A stretch of 5,802 bases of DNA, from the NCBI GenBank assembly GCA_011042595.1, contig DQWO01000081.1, positions 1 through 5,802 on the forward strand, written 5' to 3'. The notes beneath the pieces were generated by a model. It did not search any database, was not told where the DNA came from, and worked only from the letters and a program-made list of their open reading frames with translations. Origin of the DNA: Pseudomonadota bacterium. GTDB lineage: Bacteria > Desulfobacterota > Anaeroferrophillalia > Anaeroferrophillales > Anaeroferrophillaceae. Shown piece by piece: positions 1-5,802 of this stretch. The first letter of the stretch is position 1. Each line of letters begins with the position of its first letter. Both the position numbers and the translations under genes were made by a program.

Positions 1-1362
1 GGTGATAAAGCGCCACATCTCGATTCGGCCATTTTGGGTTTGAACCTTCCAGTGCTGGGGATCTGTTACGGCATGCAGGAAATGGTGGTTCAACTGGGCG
101 GGAAAGTGGAGAAAACCAGGGAACGGGAATTTGGCCAGGCAGAAATGGCTTCAACTGGTCATCCGGATGCCCTGCTGGCTGGATTGGATTTTCCACAGCA
201 GGTTTGGATGAGTCATGGGGATAAGGTCAGTAGTTTGCCATCTGGTTTCCGGGCTATTGCCAAAACTGATAATGCCCCTGTTGCTGCCATCTCCGATGCT
301 GTAAAGCGCTTTTGGGGTGTGCAGTTTCACCCGGAAGTTATTCATACTCCCTGCGGCCGTCAAATTTTGGATAACTTTATCTTTACTATCTGCGGTTGCC
401 ATGGATTGTGGACGATGAAGTCTTTTATTGATTCCAATATTGAGGAGATCCGCAAGCTGGTTGGGAAGGAAAAGGTGATTTGTGGCTTGAGTGGTGGGGT
501 TGATTCTTCAGTGGTTGCTCTGCTCCTGCATCGTGCCATTGGTAGTCAGCTAATCTGCATTTTTGTCAACAACGGGGTCCTGCGAAAAAATGAGGCAGAG
601 GAAGTTCAACAGCTTTTTGGTGAAAAGATGAAGCTGAATTTACGTTATGTTGATGCCGGCAAGAGATTTTTAAGCCTGCTTGACGGGGTGACTGATCCAG
701 AGAAAAAGCGGAAAATTATCGGCAACGAATTTATCCGTGTTTTTGAAGAGGAAGCCGGCAAACTGGGAGATATACGTTTCCTGGCTCAGGGAACGCTTTA
801 CCCGGATGTCATCGAAAGCGTGTCGTTCAAAGGTCCTTCGGCGGTTATCAAAAGTCACCATAATGTGGGTGGTTTGCCGGAGCATATGCAAATGGAACTG
901 ATTGAGCCGTTACGTGAACTGTTTAAGGATGAGGGGCGTGAAGTTGGCCGCGAGCTGGGATTGCCGGAACAGTTGGTTAAACGGCAGCCATTTCCCGGTC
1001 CCGGGCTGGCAATCCGCATTATCGGTGCCGTAACCCCGGAACGTCTGGCAATCCTTCGTGAGGCTGACAGCATTGTCATCGAGGAAATAACCAGGGCTGG
1101 ACTCTATGATGAAATCTGGCAGGCTTTTGCTGTGCTGGTACCAGTGAAAACCGTGGGGGTGATGGGTGATGAAAGGACCTATGAAAAAGTAATCGCCATC
1201 AGGGCGATTACCAGTGTTGATGGAATGACAGCTGATTGGGCCCGCATGCCCCATGATTTATTGGGGCGTTTGTCAAACCGGATTATTAATGAAGTACATG
1301 GTGTTAATCGGGTCGTTTATGATATTTCCTCCAAACCTCCCGGAACTATTGAATGGGAATAA
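1..1362 (+). CDS. guaA: GMP synthase (glutamine-hydrolysing), 5'-truncated by window edge
   Basis: Converts XMP, ATP and glutamine to GMP in the cytosol, the last step of de novo guanine nucleotide synthesis. The frame is open to base 1 and gives 453 residues. By comparison with the E. coli enzyme (remembered, not aligned by tool), about 60-65 N-terminal residues lie outside the window, so the TTG at 34 is an internal leucine and not a start. The class I glutamine amidotransferase domain comes first: nucleophile Cys in GICYGMQ (codon 22, bases 64-66), then His and Glu of GVQFHPEV (codons 110 and 112). The ATP pyrophosphatase domain follows with the P-loop SGGVDSS (bases 490-510), then [11 protein letters not shown] and [10 protein letters not shown]. 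The C-terminal dimerisation domain holds [13 protein letters not shown] and ends in the family's usual KPPGTIEWE. All catalytic residues in view are present and no frameshift is seen. Its promoter, and any guaB partner, would lie upstream of the window. Confidence 0.98.
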   Translation, partial: GDKAPHLDSAILGLNLPVLGICYGMQEMVVQLGGKVEKTREREFGQAEMASTGHPDALLAGLDFPQQVWMSHGDKVSSLPSGFRAIAKTDNAPVAAISDAVKRFWGVQFHPEVIHTPCGRQILDNFIFTICGCHGLWTMKSFIDSNIEEIRKLVGKEKVICGLSGGVDSSVVALLLHRAIGSQLICIFVNNGVLRKNEAEEVQQLFGEKMKLNLRYVDAGKRFLSLLDGVTDPEKKRKIIGNEFIRVFEEEAGKLGDIRFLAQGTLYPDVIESVSFKGPSAVIKSHHNVGGLPEHMQMELIEPLRELFKDEGREVGRELGLPEQLVKRQPFPGPGLAIRIIGAVTPERLAILREADSIVIEEITRAGLYDEIWQAFAVLVPVKTVGVMGDERTYEKVIAIRAITSVDGMTADWARMPHDLLGRLSNRIINEVHGVNRVVYDISSKPPGTIEWE

Positions 1363-1386
1363 TCTCACCTACCTTTACATTTTTGC

Positions 1387-1470
1387 AACTAGAGGTAAAG
1401 TTTCAGCGTGATCCCGACGAAACAGCTTTTGAGGTCATAAAAAAGCTGATGGTCGGGGATCGTTCTAGTT
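1387..1470. repeat. 84-bp imperfect palindrome downstream of guaA
   Basis: Three nested arms pair in order: AACTAG (1387-1392) with CTAGTT (1465-1470); GATCCCGAC (1410-1418) with GTCGGGGATC (1452-1461, one bulged G); and CAGCTTTT (1423-1430) with AAAAGCTG (1441-1448), closing a 10-base loop. It begins 24 bases after the guaA stop codon. No run of T follows the 3' arm, so it is not a classical intrinsic terminator on either strand. It could instead protect the guaA mRNA 3' end, or be a small insertion with inverted ends. It shares no obvious sequence with the larger repeat element further downstream. The pairing is read directly; the role is unknown. Confidence 0.6.
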
Positions 1471-1498
1471 GATTACCCTTCCCCCCAGCATCCATAAC

Positions 1499-1504
1499 TT
1501 TTAT
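1499..1504. repeat. Left target-site duplication TTTTAT of element copy A
   Basis: TTTTAT directly abuts the left terminal inverted repeat of copy A and recurs immediately after its right end at 1720-1725. A short direct repeat at exactly these borders is the expected scar of transposition. Because the duplication is A/T-rich and only 6 bp long, chance cannot be fully excluded. Confidence 0.6.
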
Positions 1505-1719
1505 CTCAACTTTTTGACTTGCATTGCCGGGGATACATTACCGGATGTTCGGGCTTGGCTCATAGCGGGTTTGGCCGCCGAACGAATCACCCGGACGGTG
1601 ATTCGCGGCGGACGCCTCGGAAGCCGGCCATGGACGGCCGGCGAGAATGAGCGAGAGCCATGCCGGGACATCCAAGGAAATTTCTTTCAGCGGTTTTTAG
1701 CGTAACTCAGTAAACTGAG
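1505..1719 (-). mobile_element. MITE-like non-autonomous element, copy A (215 bp)
   Basis: The ends are inverted repeats related to CTCAACTTTCTGAGTT. On the left is CTCAACTTTTTGACTT (1505-1520); on the right is AACTCAGTAAACTGAG (1704-1719), whose reverse complement matches at 13 of 16 positions. The reverse complement of this block aligns end to end with 3299-3512, sharing a 21-base perfect block and a 17-base one (GGTGATTCGTTCGGCGG); overall identity is roughly 70% by eye. The interior folds into a closing stem and two hairpins, listed separately. No transposase frame is present, so movement would need an enzyme in trans. TTTTAT flanks both ends. Strand is set so that copy B is plus. I cannot name a known family for it. 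Confidence 0.85.
1543..1673. other. Folded core of copy A: closing stem plus two hairpins
   Basis: The closing stem pairs GGATGTTCGGGCTTGGCTC (1543-1561) with 1655-1673, 16 of 19 positions being complementary. Inside it, hairpin 2 spans 1575-1611: CCGCCG and CGAATCACC pair with GGTGATTCG and CGGCGG around a 5-base loop, with an AA bulge. Hairpin 1 spans 1623-1642: GCCGGCC pairs with GGCCGGC around a 6-base loop. Together they form a three-way junction, either as transcribed RNA or as extruded DNA. The matching fold in copy B uses partly different bases with pairing kept. Confidence 0.75.
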
Positions 1720-1725
1720 TTTTAT
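1704..1725 (+). terminator. Weak terminator-like hairpin at right end of copy A
   Basis: AACTCAG (1704-1710) pairs with CTGAGTT (1715-1721) around a 4-base TAAA loop and is followed by a short T/A-rich stretch. It could stop readthrough arriving from guaA. The stem has only three G:C pairs and the T run is short and interrupted, so termination would be inefficient at best. The hairpin is part of the element's terminal inverted repeat, which is enough to explain it. Confidence 0.25.
1720..1725. repeat. Right target-site duplication TTTTAT of element copy A
   Basis: This is the second copy of TTTTAT, directly after the right terminal inverted repeat of copy A and identical to 1499-1504. The exact abutment on both sides supports 1505-1719 as the true borders of the element. 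Confidence 0.6.
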
Positions 1726-1765
1726 TCAAAGAGATAGTGAATCTATCAATCTGGGTTGGCAGCAC

Positions 1766-1784
1766 GGAGCCAAATGGTGGCTTC
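1766..1784 (+). promoter_or_regulatory. Leader hairpin upstream of the response regulator gene
   Basis: GGAGCC (1766-1771) can pair with GGCTTC (1779-1784) around a 7-base loop, with one G:U pair. It is flanked by a possible extension of CAGC (1760-1763) with GCTG (1787-1790). It lies 40 bases before the start codon and probably falls in the 5' untranslated region, or near the promoter. It does not match a riboswitch class that I recognise, and no convincing sigma-70 or sigma-54 promoter is visible in 1726-1824. This is a weak call from pairing alone. Confidence 0.25.
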
Positions 1785-1810
1785 TGGCTGTTTATCCCCT
1801 TTGTCAGCGA

Positions 1811-1815
1811 AGAGG
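1811..1815 (+). promoter_or_regulatory. Ribosome binding site of the response regulator gene
   Basis: AGAGG lies 9 bases before the ATG at 1825. An in-frame TGA at 1819-1821 rules out any earlier start, so the site and start support each other. GGTT and AACC between the site and the ATG could form a tiny 4-bp hairpin, which may be chance. Confidence 0.6.
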
Positions 1816-1824
1816 TTGTGAACC

Positions 1825-3210
1825 ATGATCAGTGGCAGGATACTGATTGTAGATGATAACGTTTCATTACGGGAAAGTCTGGCTGCAGTTTTTCTGGCAG
1901 AAGGCTTTATTGTTGACCAGGCAGAAGATGGGGGTTTAGCCATTGAGAAGTTAGGTCAAAATAACTACGACGTGGTGATTACTGATATAAAAATGCCGAA
2001 AATCGGGGGGATTGATGTTCTTAAAGAGGCAAAAAAACTGAATCCTTCTACCGTGGTGGTTATGATGACGGGTTACGGTACGGTTGAAAGTGCCGTGGAA
2101 GCAATGAAATTTGGTGCCTATGATTACCTGCAGAAACCTTTTTCCATGGAGGAAATGCAACTGCGGGTAGTAAACGGGCTGAAAATGCGCCATTATGAAC
2201 ATGAACTTACCTATCTCCGAGGTGAGCGAAATATTATCTATCATTTTGATAACTTTATTGGTGAAAGCCCCAGTATCAAAAAAGTTTTTGCCACTTTAAA
2301 AAAGGTTTCCCGCAGTAATGCCAGCATCATGATAACGGGGGAAACCGGGACTGGCAAAGAGTTGGTGGCCGGTGCCATCCATTATTCCAGTCAACGTTCC
2401 AAGAACAGTTTTGTTAAAGTTAACTGTGCGGCCCTGCATGATAACTTGCTGGAAAGTGAATTGTTCGGCCATGAAAAGGGAGCCTATACGGGGGCAGTGA
2501 AGCAGCGTATCGGACGGTTTGAACAGGCTCATCGTGGCACCCTGTTTCTGGATGAGATCGGCGATATGAGTCTCAGCACTCAGGCCAAGGTGTTACGCGT
2601 TATTCAAGAAAAGGAGTTTGAGCGTCTTGGCGGGGGCAGAACAATTAAAGTAGACGTTCGTATTATCTCAGCTACCAATAAAGAACTGCCTCTGGAAGTC
2701 CAGAATAAGGCGTTCCGCGAAGATCTTTATTTTCGTTTGAACGTTATTACCATCAAGATTCCGGCTTTGCGGGAGCGAAAGGAAGATATCCCGCTGCTGG
2801 CTGACTATTTTCTGAAGAAATTTGCTGGTGATTTAAAGAAAAGCGTTCGTTTGATTTCTCCCGGAGCCATGTCGCTGCTTAAACGCTATCAATGGCCGGG
2901 AAATGTCCGTGAACTGGAAAATTGTCTGGAACGGGCTGTGCTGATGTGTGAAGGTAGTGAAATCAAACGGGAGGAGCTGTCTTTTATGGAGGATATGGAA
3001 GCTGTCAATGGTGATGCCCCGGCTGTAAAGATCCCACCTTCTGGCATCCTGCTGAAAGATATGGAAAAATCGCTGGTGGTTGAAACCTTGAAAATGTGTA
3101 ACTGGATACAGAAAGATGCTGCTGAGATGCTGGGAATCAGTAAACGGGTTATGAATTACAAGGTTAAACAGTATAATCTTTCCAATCCGCGCTGGATCAA
3201 AAATAAATAA
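1825..3210 (+). CDS. Sigma-54-dependent response regulator, NtrC family
   Basis: A 461-residue cytoplasmic transcription activator, the usual length and domain order for the NtrC family. The receiver domain (about 5-120) has acidic residues D10/D11, phosphoacceptor D54 in TDIKMP, T82 and K104. The AAA+ domain (about 143-375) has Walker A GETGTGKE (172-179), the sigma-54 contact loop GAYTGA (219-224), Walker B LFLDEI (D243, E244), likely arginine fingers R298 and R304, and WPGNVRELEN (357-366). The C-terminal Fis-type helix-turn-helix lies around 430-450 (AAEMLGISKRVMNYKVKQY). The family is phosphorylated by a histidine kinase, forms a ring and opens sigma-54 promoters using ATP. The contact loop has Tyr where Phe is usual, a conservative change. 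No kinase lies in the window, so signal and targets are unknown. The gene sits alone between two inverted copies of a repeat element. Confidence 0.96.
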   Translation: MISGRILIVDDNVSLRESLAAVFLAEGFIVDQAEDGGLAIEKLGQNNYDVVITDIKMPKIGGIDVLKEAKKLNPSTVVVMMTGYGTVESAVEAMKFGAYDYLQKPFSMEEMQLRVVNGLKMRHYEHELTYLRGERNIIYHFDNFIGESPSIKKVFATLKKVSRSNASIMITGETGTGKELVAGAIHYSSQRSKNSFVKVNCAALHDNLLESELFGHEKGAYTGAVKQRIGRFEQAHRGTLFLDEIGDMSLSTQAKVLRVIQEKEFERLGGGRTIKVDVRIISATNKELPLEVQNKAFREDLYFRLNVITIKIPALRERKEDIPLLADYFLKKFAGDLKKSVRLISPGAMSLLKRYQWPGNVRELENCLERAVLMCEGSEIKREELSFMEDMEAVNGDAPAVKIPPSGILLKDMEKSLVVETLKMCNWIQKDAAEMLGISKRVMNYKVKQYNLSNPRWIKNK

Positions 3211-3298
3211 AGGCATATAATCGGGACTGATCTCGGAATCAAGCCTTACCTACTACTACCGTCAAGCAGAGGAAAATCTCATCCATCCGTACGTATAA

Positions 3299-3512
3299 CT
3301 CAACTTTCTGAGTTATAAAAAACAGCCGAAAAAAAATTATTTAAAGGCTGTTCCGGTATGGCTCTCGCTCATTCTCGCTGCACATCATGTGCAGCTGTGA
3401 GGTGCCCGCCGCGAATTACCATCGTGGTGATTCGTTCGGCGGTCAATACCGCTATAAGCCAAGCCAGAACAGCTTGACAATGTATCCTGAAAGTACAACT
3501 CAGAAAGTTGAG
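3299..3512 (+). mobile_element. MITE-like non-autonomous element, copy B (214 bp)
   Basis: The terminal inverted repeats are perfect over 16 bp: CTCAACTTTCTGAGTT (3299-3314) and AACTCAGAAAGTTGAG (3497-3512). The body aligns along its length with the reverse complement of 1505-1719. No target-site duplication is visible: GTATAA precedes it and GAATGA follows, so it may be older, or the duplication has decayed. It fills most of the space between the convergent regulator and c-di-GMP genes, ending 20 bases beyond the stop codon of the minus-strand gene. The left end forms an 8-bp hairpin (ATAACTCA with TGAGTTAT, 3295-3316), but the A run after it means it is no terminator for the plus strand. 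It holds no transposase and no conserved reading frame. Confidence 0.85.
3345..3475. other. Folded core of copy B: closing stem plus two hairpins
   Basis: The closing stem pairs AGGCTGTTCCGGTATGGCT (3345-3363) with 3457-3475, 15 of 19 positions matching, several others forming G:U pairs. Hairpin 1 is 3377-3395: GCTGCAC with GTGCAGC, extendable by one A:T pair to leave a 3-base loop. Hairpin 2 is 3406-3442: CCGCCG and CGAATTACC pair with GGTGATTCG and CGGCGG around a 5-base loop, with a TT bulge. This is the same three-way architecture as copy A, with hairpin 1 and part of the closing stem rebuilt from different base pairs. GGCTGTT at 3346-3352 also pairs perfectly with AACAGCC at 3321-3327, an alternative to the closing stem. 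Confidence 0.75.
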
Positions 3513-3532
3513 GAATGATATTCAGGAGTGGT

Positions 3533-5722
3533 TCAGGCTTGAGCAGATTTGATGAAGCCGCAAAATTCTTCGGCAAGGGTCGGGTCAAACCGGATTCCGG
3601 CAAGAGCTGAAATTTCCTGAATTGCCTGTTCCGAACTTCTTGCTTTTCGATAAGGCCTTTGGGAAGTTATGGCGGCATAGGTGTCAACCAGTGCCATAAT
3701 GCGGGCAGTGATGGGAATGTTGTTGCCGGATAGTTGATTTGGGTAGCCGGAACCATCATATGATTCATGATGATGGATGATTGCCGGTTTGTCCAGTTCA
3801 ATGGGACTTGGGGAAAATCTGGCAATTTCCCAGCTGATCAGGGGATGTCGCTGGCATATTTTACGTTCATTACTTGTCAGAGGGGTATCTTTCAGCAAAA
3901 TATCATTGCTGATACTCATCAATCCAAGATCATAGAAATAGGCGGTATCCGCCAGTGAGCGGGTTATGTTATCCGCCAGTTCCAGCTGCTGGGAAAATTT
4001 TGTCAGCAGCTGTGAAACTTTGGTGCTATGGTGCTGATAATAGGGTAAATTTGTTTCTGACAGAGAAATGAGCCTATGGGCTGCCAGTCGATAAAAGGAA
4101 CGCTGCTGTTGTTGTGCTCTTAACCCAAGGGATATCAGTTCAATAGCTTCATCCAGATGGTTTGCTAACGGCGTTGAAAGTGAACTTTCTCCCACCAGTG
4201 TTTTTTTGTCTGCCAGAAACAGTAGAAGAAAAGCAGTAGAGGAGTTGGAAAATCGGTGCGGATGACAGTAAACATGATTCCATGGGTAGGTAGGTCCGTT
4301 AGGGATTGAAATCATCAATTGCTGTTTTTCTTCGGCTGACAGGTATCCAGGTGTTTGCAATTGAGCTGTACATTCTTTAAACTTGGAGGAAAAAGGCAAA
4401 GATATGCAGCAATCATCCGGTTTTGAACCTAAAGCAAATTGACTGGTGACCAAGGTGACTTTCTTAGCTTCCGGGTCAATTTCAAAGTAAAGGGATTGGT
4501 CTGATTCCAGTGAGGGTAAGAGGATGTTTAATAAAGAACTCATTAATTTTCTGGTATCAGCCAGCGAACGAATGGCTTCCATGAAGAAATCAATGCTGTT
4601 GAGATTAATGCCTTTTTTGCGGTCATCAAGTTTCTTGGAACCCTCAAACTGGGGAGAATAAAGTACCACCCTGTTTTTCCCCAGTCGCTTGCCTTCATAC
4701 ATGGCAAGGTCAGCTTTTCGAACCAAGTCACTATCAGAACTGGCCATCTCCGGATAGGACGCTATCCCCAGGCTCAAAGTCATATTGACTGATTTGTTGT
4801 GGTTGATTATAAAGGGGTGTTCTTCTGCTGCTTTCCGTAACCGTTCCCCAATGAGAAATGCTTTGACATGGTCGGTATTGGGCAGAATAATCATGAATTC
4901 TTCTCCCCCAAAGCGGCAGACCGTATCAATGGTTCGTGATTTCTCAGGCAATAACACCCCCATTTCCCTGAGGGCGTTATCACCAGACTGATGGCTGTAA
5001 TGATCATTGAATTTTTTAAAATTATCTATATCGATCATCAATAATGACAGGGTGGTTTTCTGCCGCTGGGCCCTCTCGACCTCGACTTTTAGCTGTCGGT
5101 CAAAAAAACGGCGATTATAAAGGCCGGTTAGGGAGTCAATAATGGCTAGTTTCTGGATCTGTTCACGTTTACTCAGATGCTGGAAAATAAGATCACACTG
5201 CATAGTCAGGATCCAGAATAATTGGATGTCTTCCATTGTGAAGGTATTCGGACGGGTGGAAAACAGCTGCCAGACAGCCTGTACTCTTCCCTCCCAGGTA
5301 ACCGGGATGATGACTGCCTCCTCAATGCCAAGGGTGTGAAAAACGCTACGGTTTGCTACGGCAGATTGTTTGATTAATAAGGGCTTGCCAAACGAATTGG
5401 CCCAGGGGTTAAAAGGTGATTGGGTTTTTAAAAGAGATAGTTGCTGGTCGGAAAAGCCATAATTAAACAGCAATTCCAAAGTCTGAGAGGATTCATTCCT
5501 CATGGAAAATGTCATTTTCCGATAGGGGATTATTTTACGGGCAAATGATGCGAACATCTCGATAATCAAGGTCTGGTCCTGGGGTGAAGCGAGATATATA
5601 GGGGCTTTGAGCAACAGGTTAATGCTTTTTGTTTTTTTTCGCAGGATTTGAGGTGATAAATCAGGAGAGAGTTGCAGGATACAGGCTTCTATTTCGGATT
5701 TAAGGAAAGCAAGGTCAGTCAT
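3533..5722 (-). CDS. GAF-GGDEF-HD-GYP protein: probable diguanylate cyclase with degenerate HD-GYP domain
   Basis: A 729-residue, probably cytoplasmic protein; no signal peptide or membrane segment is seen. Residues about 45-180 look like a GAF sensor domain (an inference from pattern). The GGDEF domain (about 190-355) is complete: DSLTGLYNRRFF, metal-site MIDIDNFK (229-236), active site GGEEF (272-276) and inhibitory site RTID (263-266), spaced as in PleD. It should make c-di-GMP from two GTP with product inhibition. Residues about 375-535 are unassigned, possibly a second GAF-like domain. The C-terminal HD-GYP domain (about 560-725) keeps H565, H626, H651/H652, the GYP signature DGSGYP (656-661) and D680. 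However, its HD motif reads YDLGL (597-601), with Tyr for His and Leu for Lys, so phosphodiesterase activity is doubtful. The ATG at 5722 is the first start and gives a full N-terminus, though its ribosome binding site is weak. The gene converges on the response regulator. Confidence 0.93.
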   Translation of the reverse strand: MTDLAFLKSEIEACILQLSPDLSPQILRKKTKSINLLLKAPIYLASPQDQTLIIEMFASFARKIIPYRKMTFSMRNESSQTLELLFNYGFSDQQLSLLKTQSPFNPWANSFGKPLLIKQSAVANRSVFHTLGIEEAVIIPVTWEGRVQAVWQLFSTRPNTFTMEDIQLFWILTMQCDLIFQHLSKREQIQKLAIIDSLTGLYNRRFFDRQLKVEVERAQRQKTTLSLLMIDIDNFKKFNDHYSHQSGDNALREMGVLLPEKSRTIDTVCRFGGEEFMIILPNTDHVKAFLIGERLRKAAEEHPFIINHNKSVNMTLSLGIASYPEMASSDSDLVRKADLAMYEGKRLGKNRVVLYSPQFEGSKKLDDRKKGINLNSIDFFMEAIRSLADTRKLMSSLLNILLPSLESDQSLYFEIDPEAKKVTLVTSQFALGSKPDDCCISLPFSSKFKECTAQLQTPGYLSAEEKQQLMISIPNGPTYPWNHVYCHPHRFSNSSTAFLLLFLADKKTLVGESSLSTPLANHLDEAIELISLGLRAQQQQRSFYRLAAHRLISLSETNLPYYQHHSTKVSQLLTKFSQQLELADNITRSLADTAYFYDLGLMSISNDILLKDTPLTSNERKICQRHPLISWEIARFSPSPIELDKPAIIHHHESYDGSGYPNQLSGNNIPITARIMALVDTYAAITSQRPYRKARSSEQAIQEISALAGIRFDPTLAEEFCGFIKSAQA

Positions 5723-5734
5723 AATACTTGAATT

Positions 5735-5740
5735 TCCGCC
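5735..5740 (-). promoter_or_regulatory. Weak ribosome binding site of the GGDEF/HD-GYP gene
   Basis: On the minus strand GGCGGA stands 12 bases before the ATG at 5722, farther than ideal, and nothing better lies closer. Translation may be weak, or the true start may differ slightly; the next in-frame Met codons are at residues 56 and 70 and would cut into the GAF region. The remaining upstream bases to 5802 are A/T-rich, and I could not settle on a promoter there. Confidence 0.3.
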
Positions 5741-5802
5741 AGTTTGATGTTTTGAATGATTGAAAGTCGTATTTCAAGGCTTAAAAATATGACAATCTCA
5801 TA

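Noticed and set aside
34..36. TTG as start of guaA
   Set aside because: The frame is open to base 1 and the amidotransferase domain would be cut just before its nucleophile; the real start lies outside the window.
670..1254. Minus-strand open frames within guaA
   Set aside because: They are shadows of a strongly recognised gene on the other strand and have no family features of their own.
1560..1665. Short ATG frame within the repeat (minus strand in copy A; the matching ATG in copy B is at 3359)
   Set aside because: Both copies start with the codons MALAHSR, but the hairpin-1 region differs in length by a base, so the frames diverge at once. The base changes follow pairing, not codons.
1469..1705. 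Plus-strand open frame of 78 codons after guaA
   Set aside because: It overlaps the palindrome and copy A, has no good ribosome binding site, resembles no protein I know, and its frame is made of inverted-repeat sequence.
1750..1775. Possible sigma-54 promoter before the regulator (TTGGCAGCACGG)
   Set aside because: A GG is present but no GC lies 10 bases after it as the -24/-12 pattern requires.
3210..3247. Possible terminator after the regulator (AAGGC with GCCTT, inner CGGGA with TCTCG)
   Set aside because: The stems are short, one pair is G:U, and no T run follows.
3293..3518. Target-site duplication around copy B
   Set aside because: The six bases on each side, GTATAA and GAATGA, do not match, and no convincing shift restores a repeat.
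5750..5802. Sigma-70 promoter for the minus-strand gene (TTGTCA and TTGAAA as -35 candidates)
   Set aside because: Neither has a -10 box close to TATAAT at a suitable distance.

Overview
The window looks like chromosomal DNA from a Gram-negative bacterium, most plausibly a deltaproteobacterial-type lineage (Desulfobacterota or similar). That placement is only inferred, from a two-component regulator of the sigma-54 type beside a multidomain c-di-GMP protein; no marker in the window fixes the taxon. It holds three real protein genes and about 0.8 kb of intergenic DNA unusually rich in inverted repeats.

Layout: 1-1362 (+) is the 3' part of guaA (GMP synthase), cut by the window edge. 1363-1824 is a 462-bp gap without a convincing gene. 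It contains an 84-bp imperfect palindrome (1387-1470), a 215-bp MITE-like element (copy A, 1505-1719) with a 6-bp direct repeat TTTTAT on each side, and a short leader with a hairpin before the next gene. 1825-3210 (+) is a complete NtrC-family response regulator (REC, sigma-54 AAA+, Fis-type HTH). 3211-3298 is a short spacer in which I see no clear terminator. 3299-3512 is a second, diverged copy of the same element (copy B, 214 bp) in the opposite orientation. 3533-5722 (-) is a 729-residue protein read as GAF, GGDEF, an unassigned middle region and HD-GYP, convergent to the regulator. 5723-5802 is its upstream region.

How it fits together: guaA makes GMP, the precursor of the GTP that a GGDEF enzyme consumes, but the distance, the gap and the opposite strand argue against one operon. 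The regulator has no histidine kinase partner in view, so its signal and targets are unknown. The c-di-GMP protein keeps the full cyclase signature and product-inhibition site, while its HD-GYP half has lost the histidine of the HD motif, so it is probably a cyclase rather than a bifunctional enzyme.

The most interesting material is the repeat pair. The two copies share near-identical 16-bp terminal inverted repeats and two conserved blocks. Several stem positions differ between copies on both arms so that pairing is kept, which points to a family of non-autonomous mobile elements selected for a folded RNA or single-stranded DNA form.
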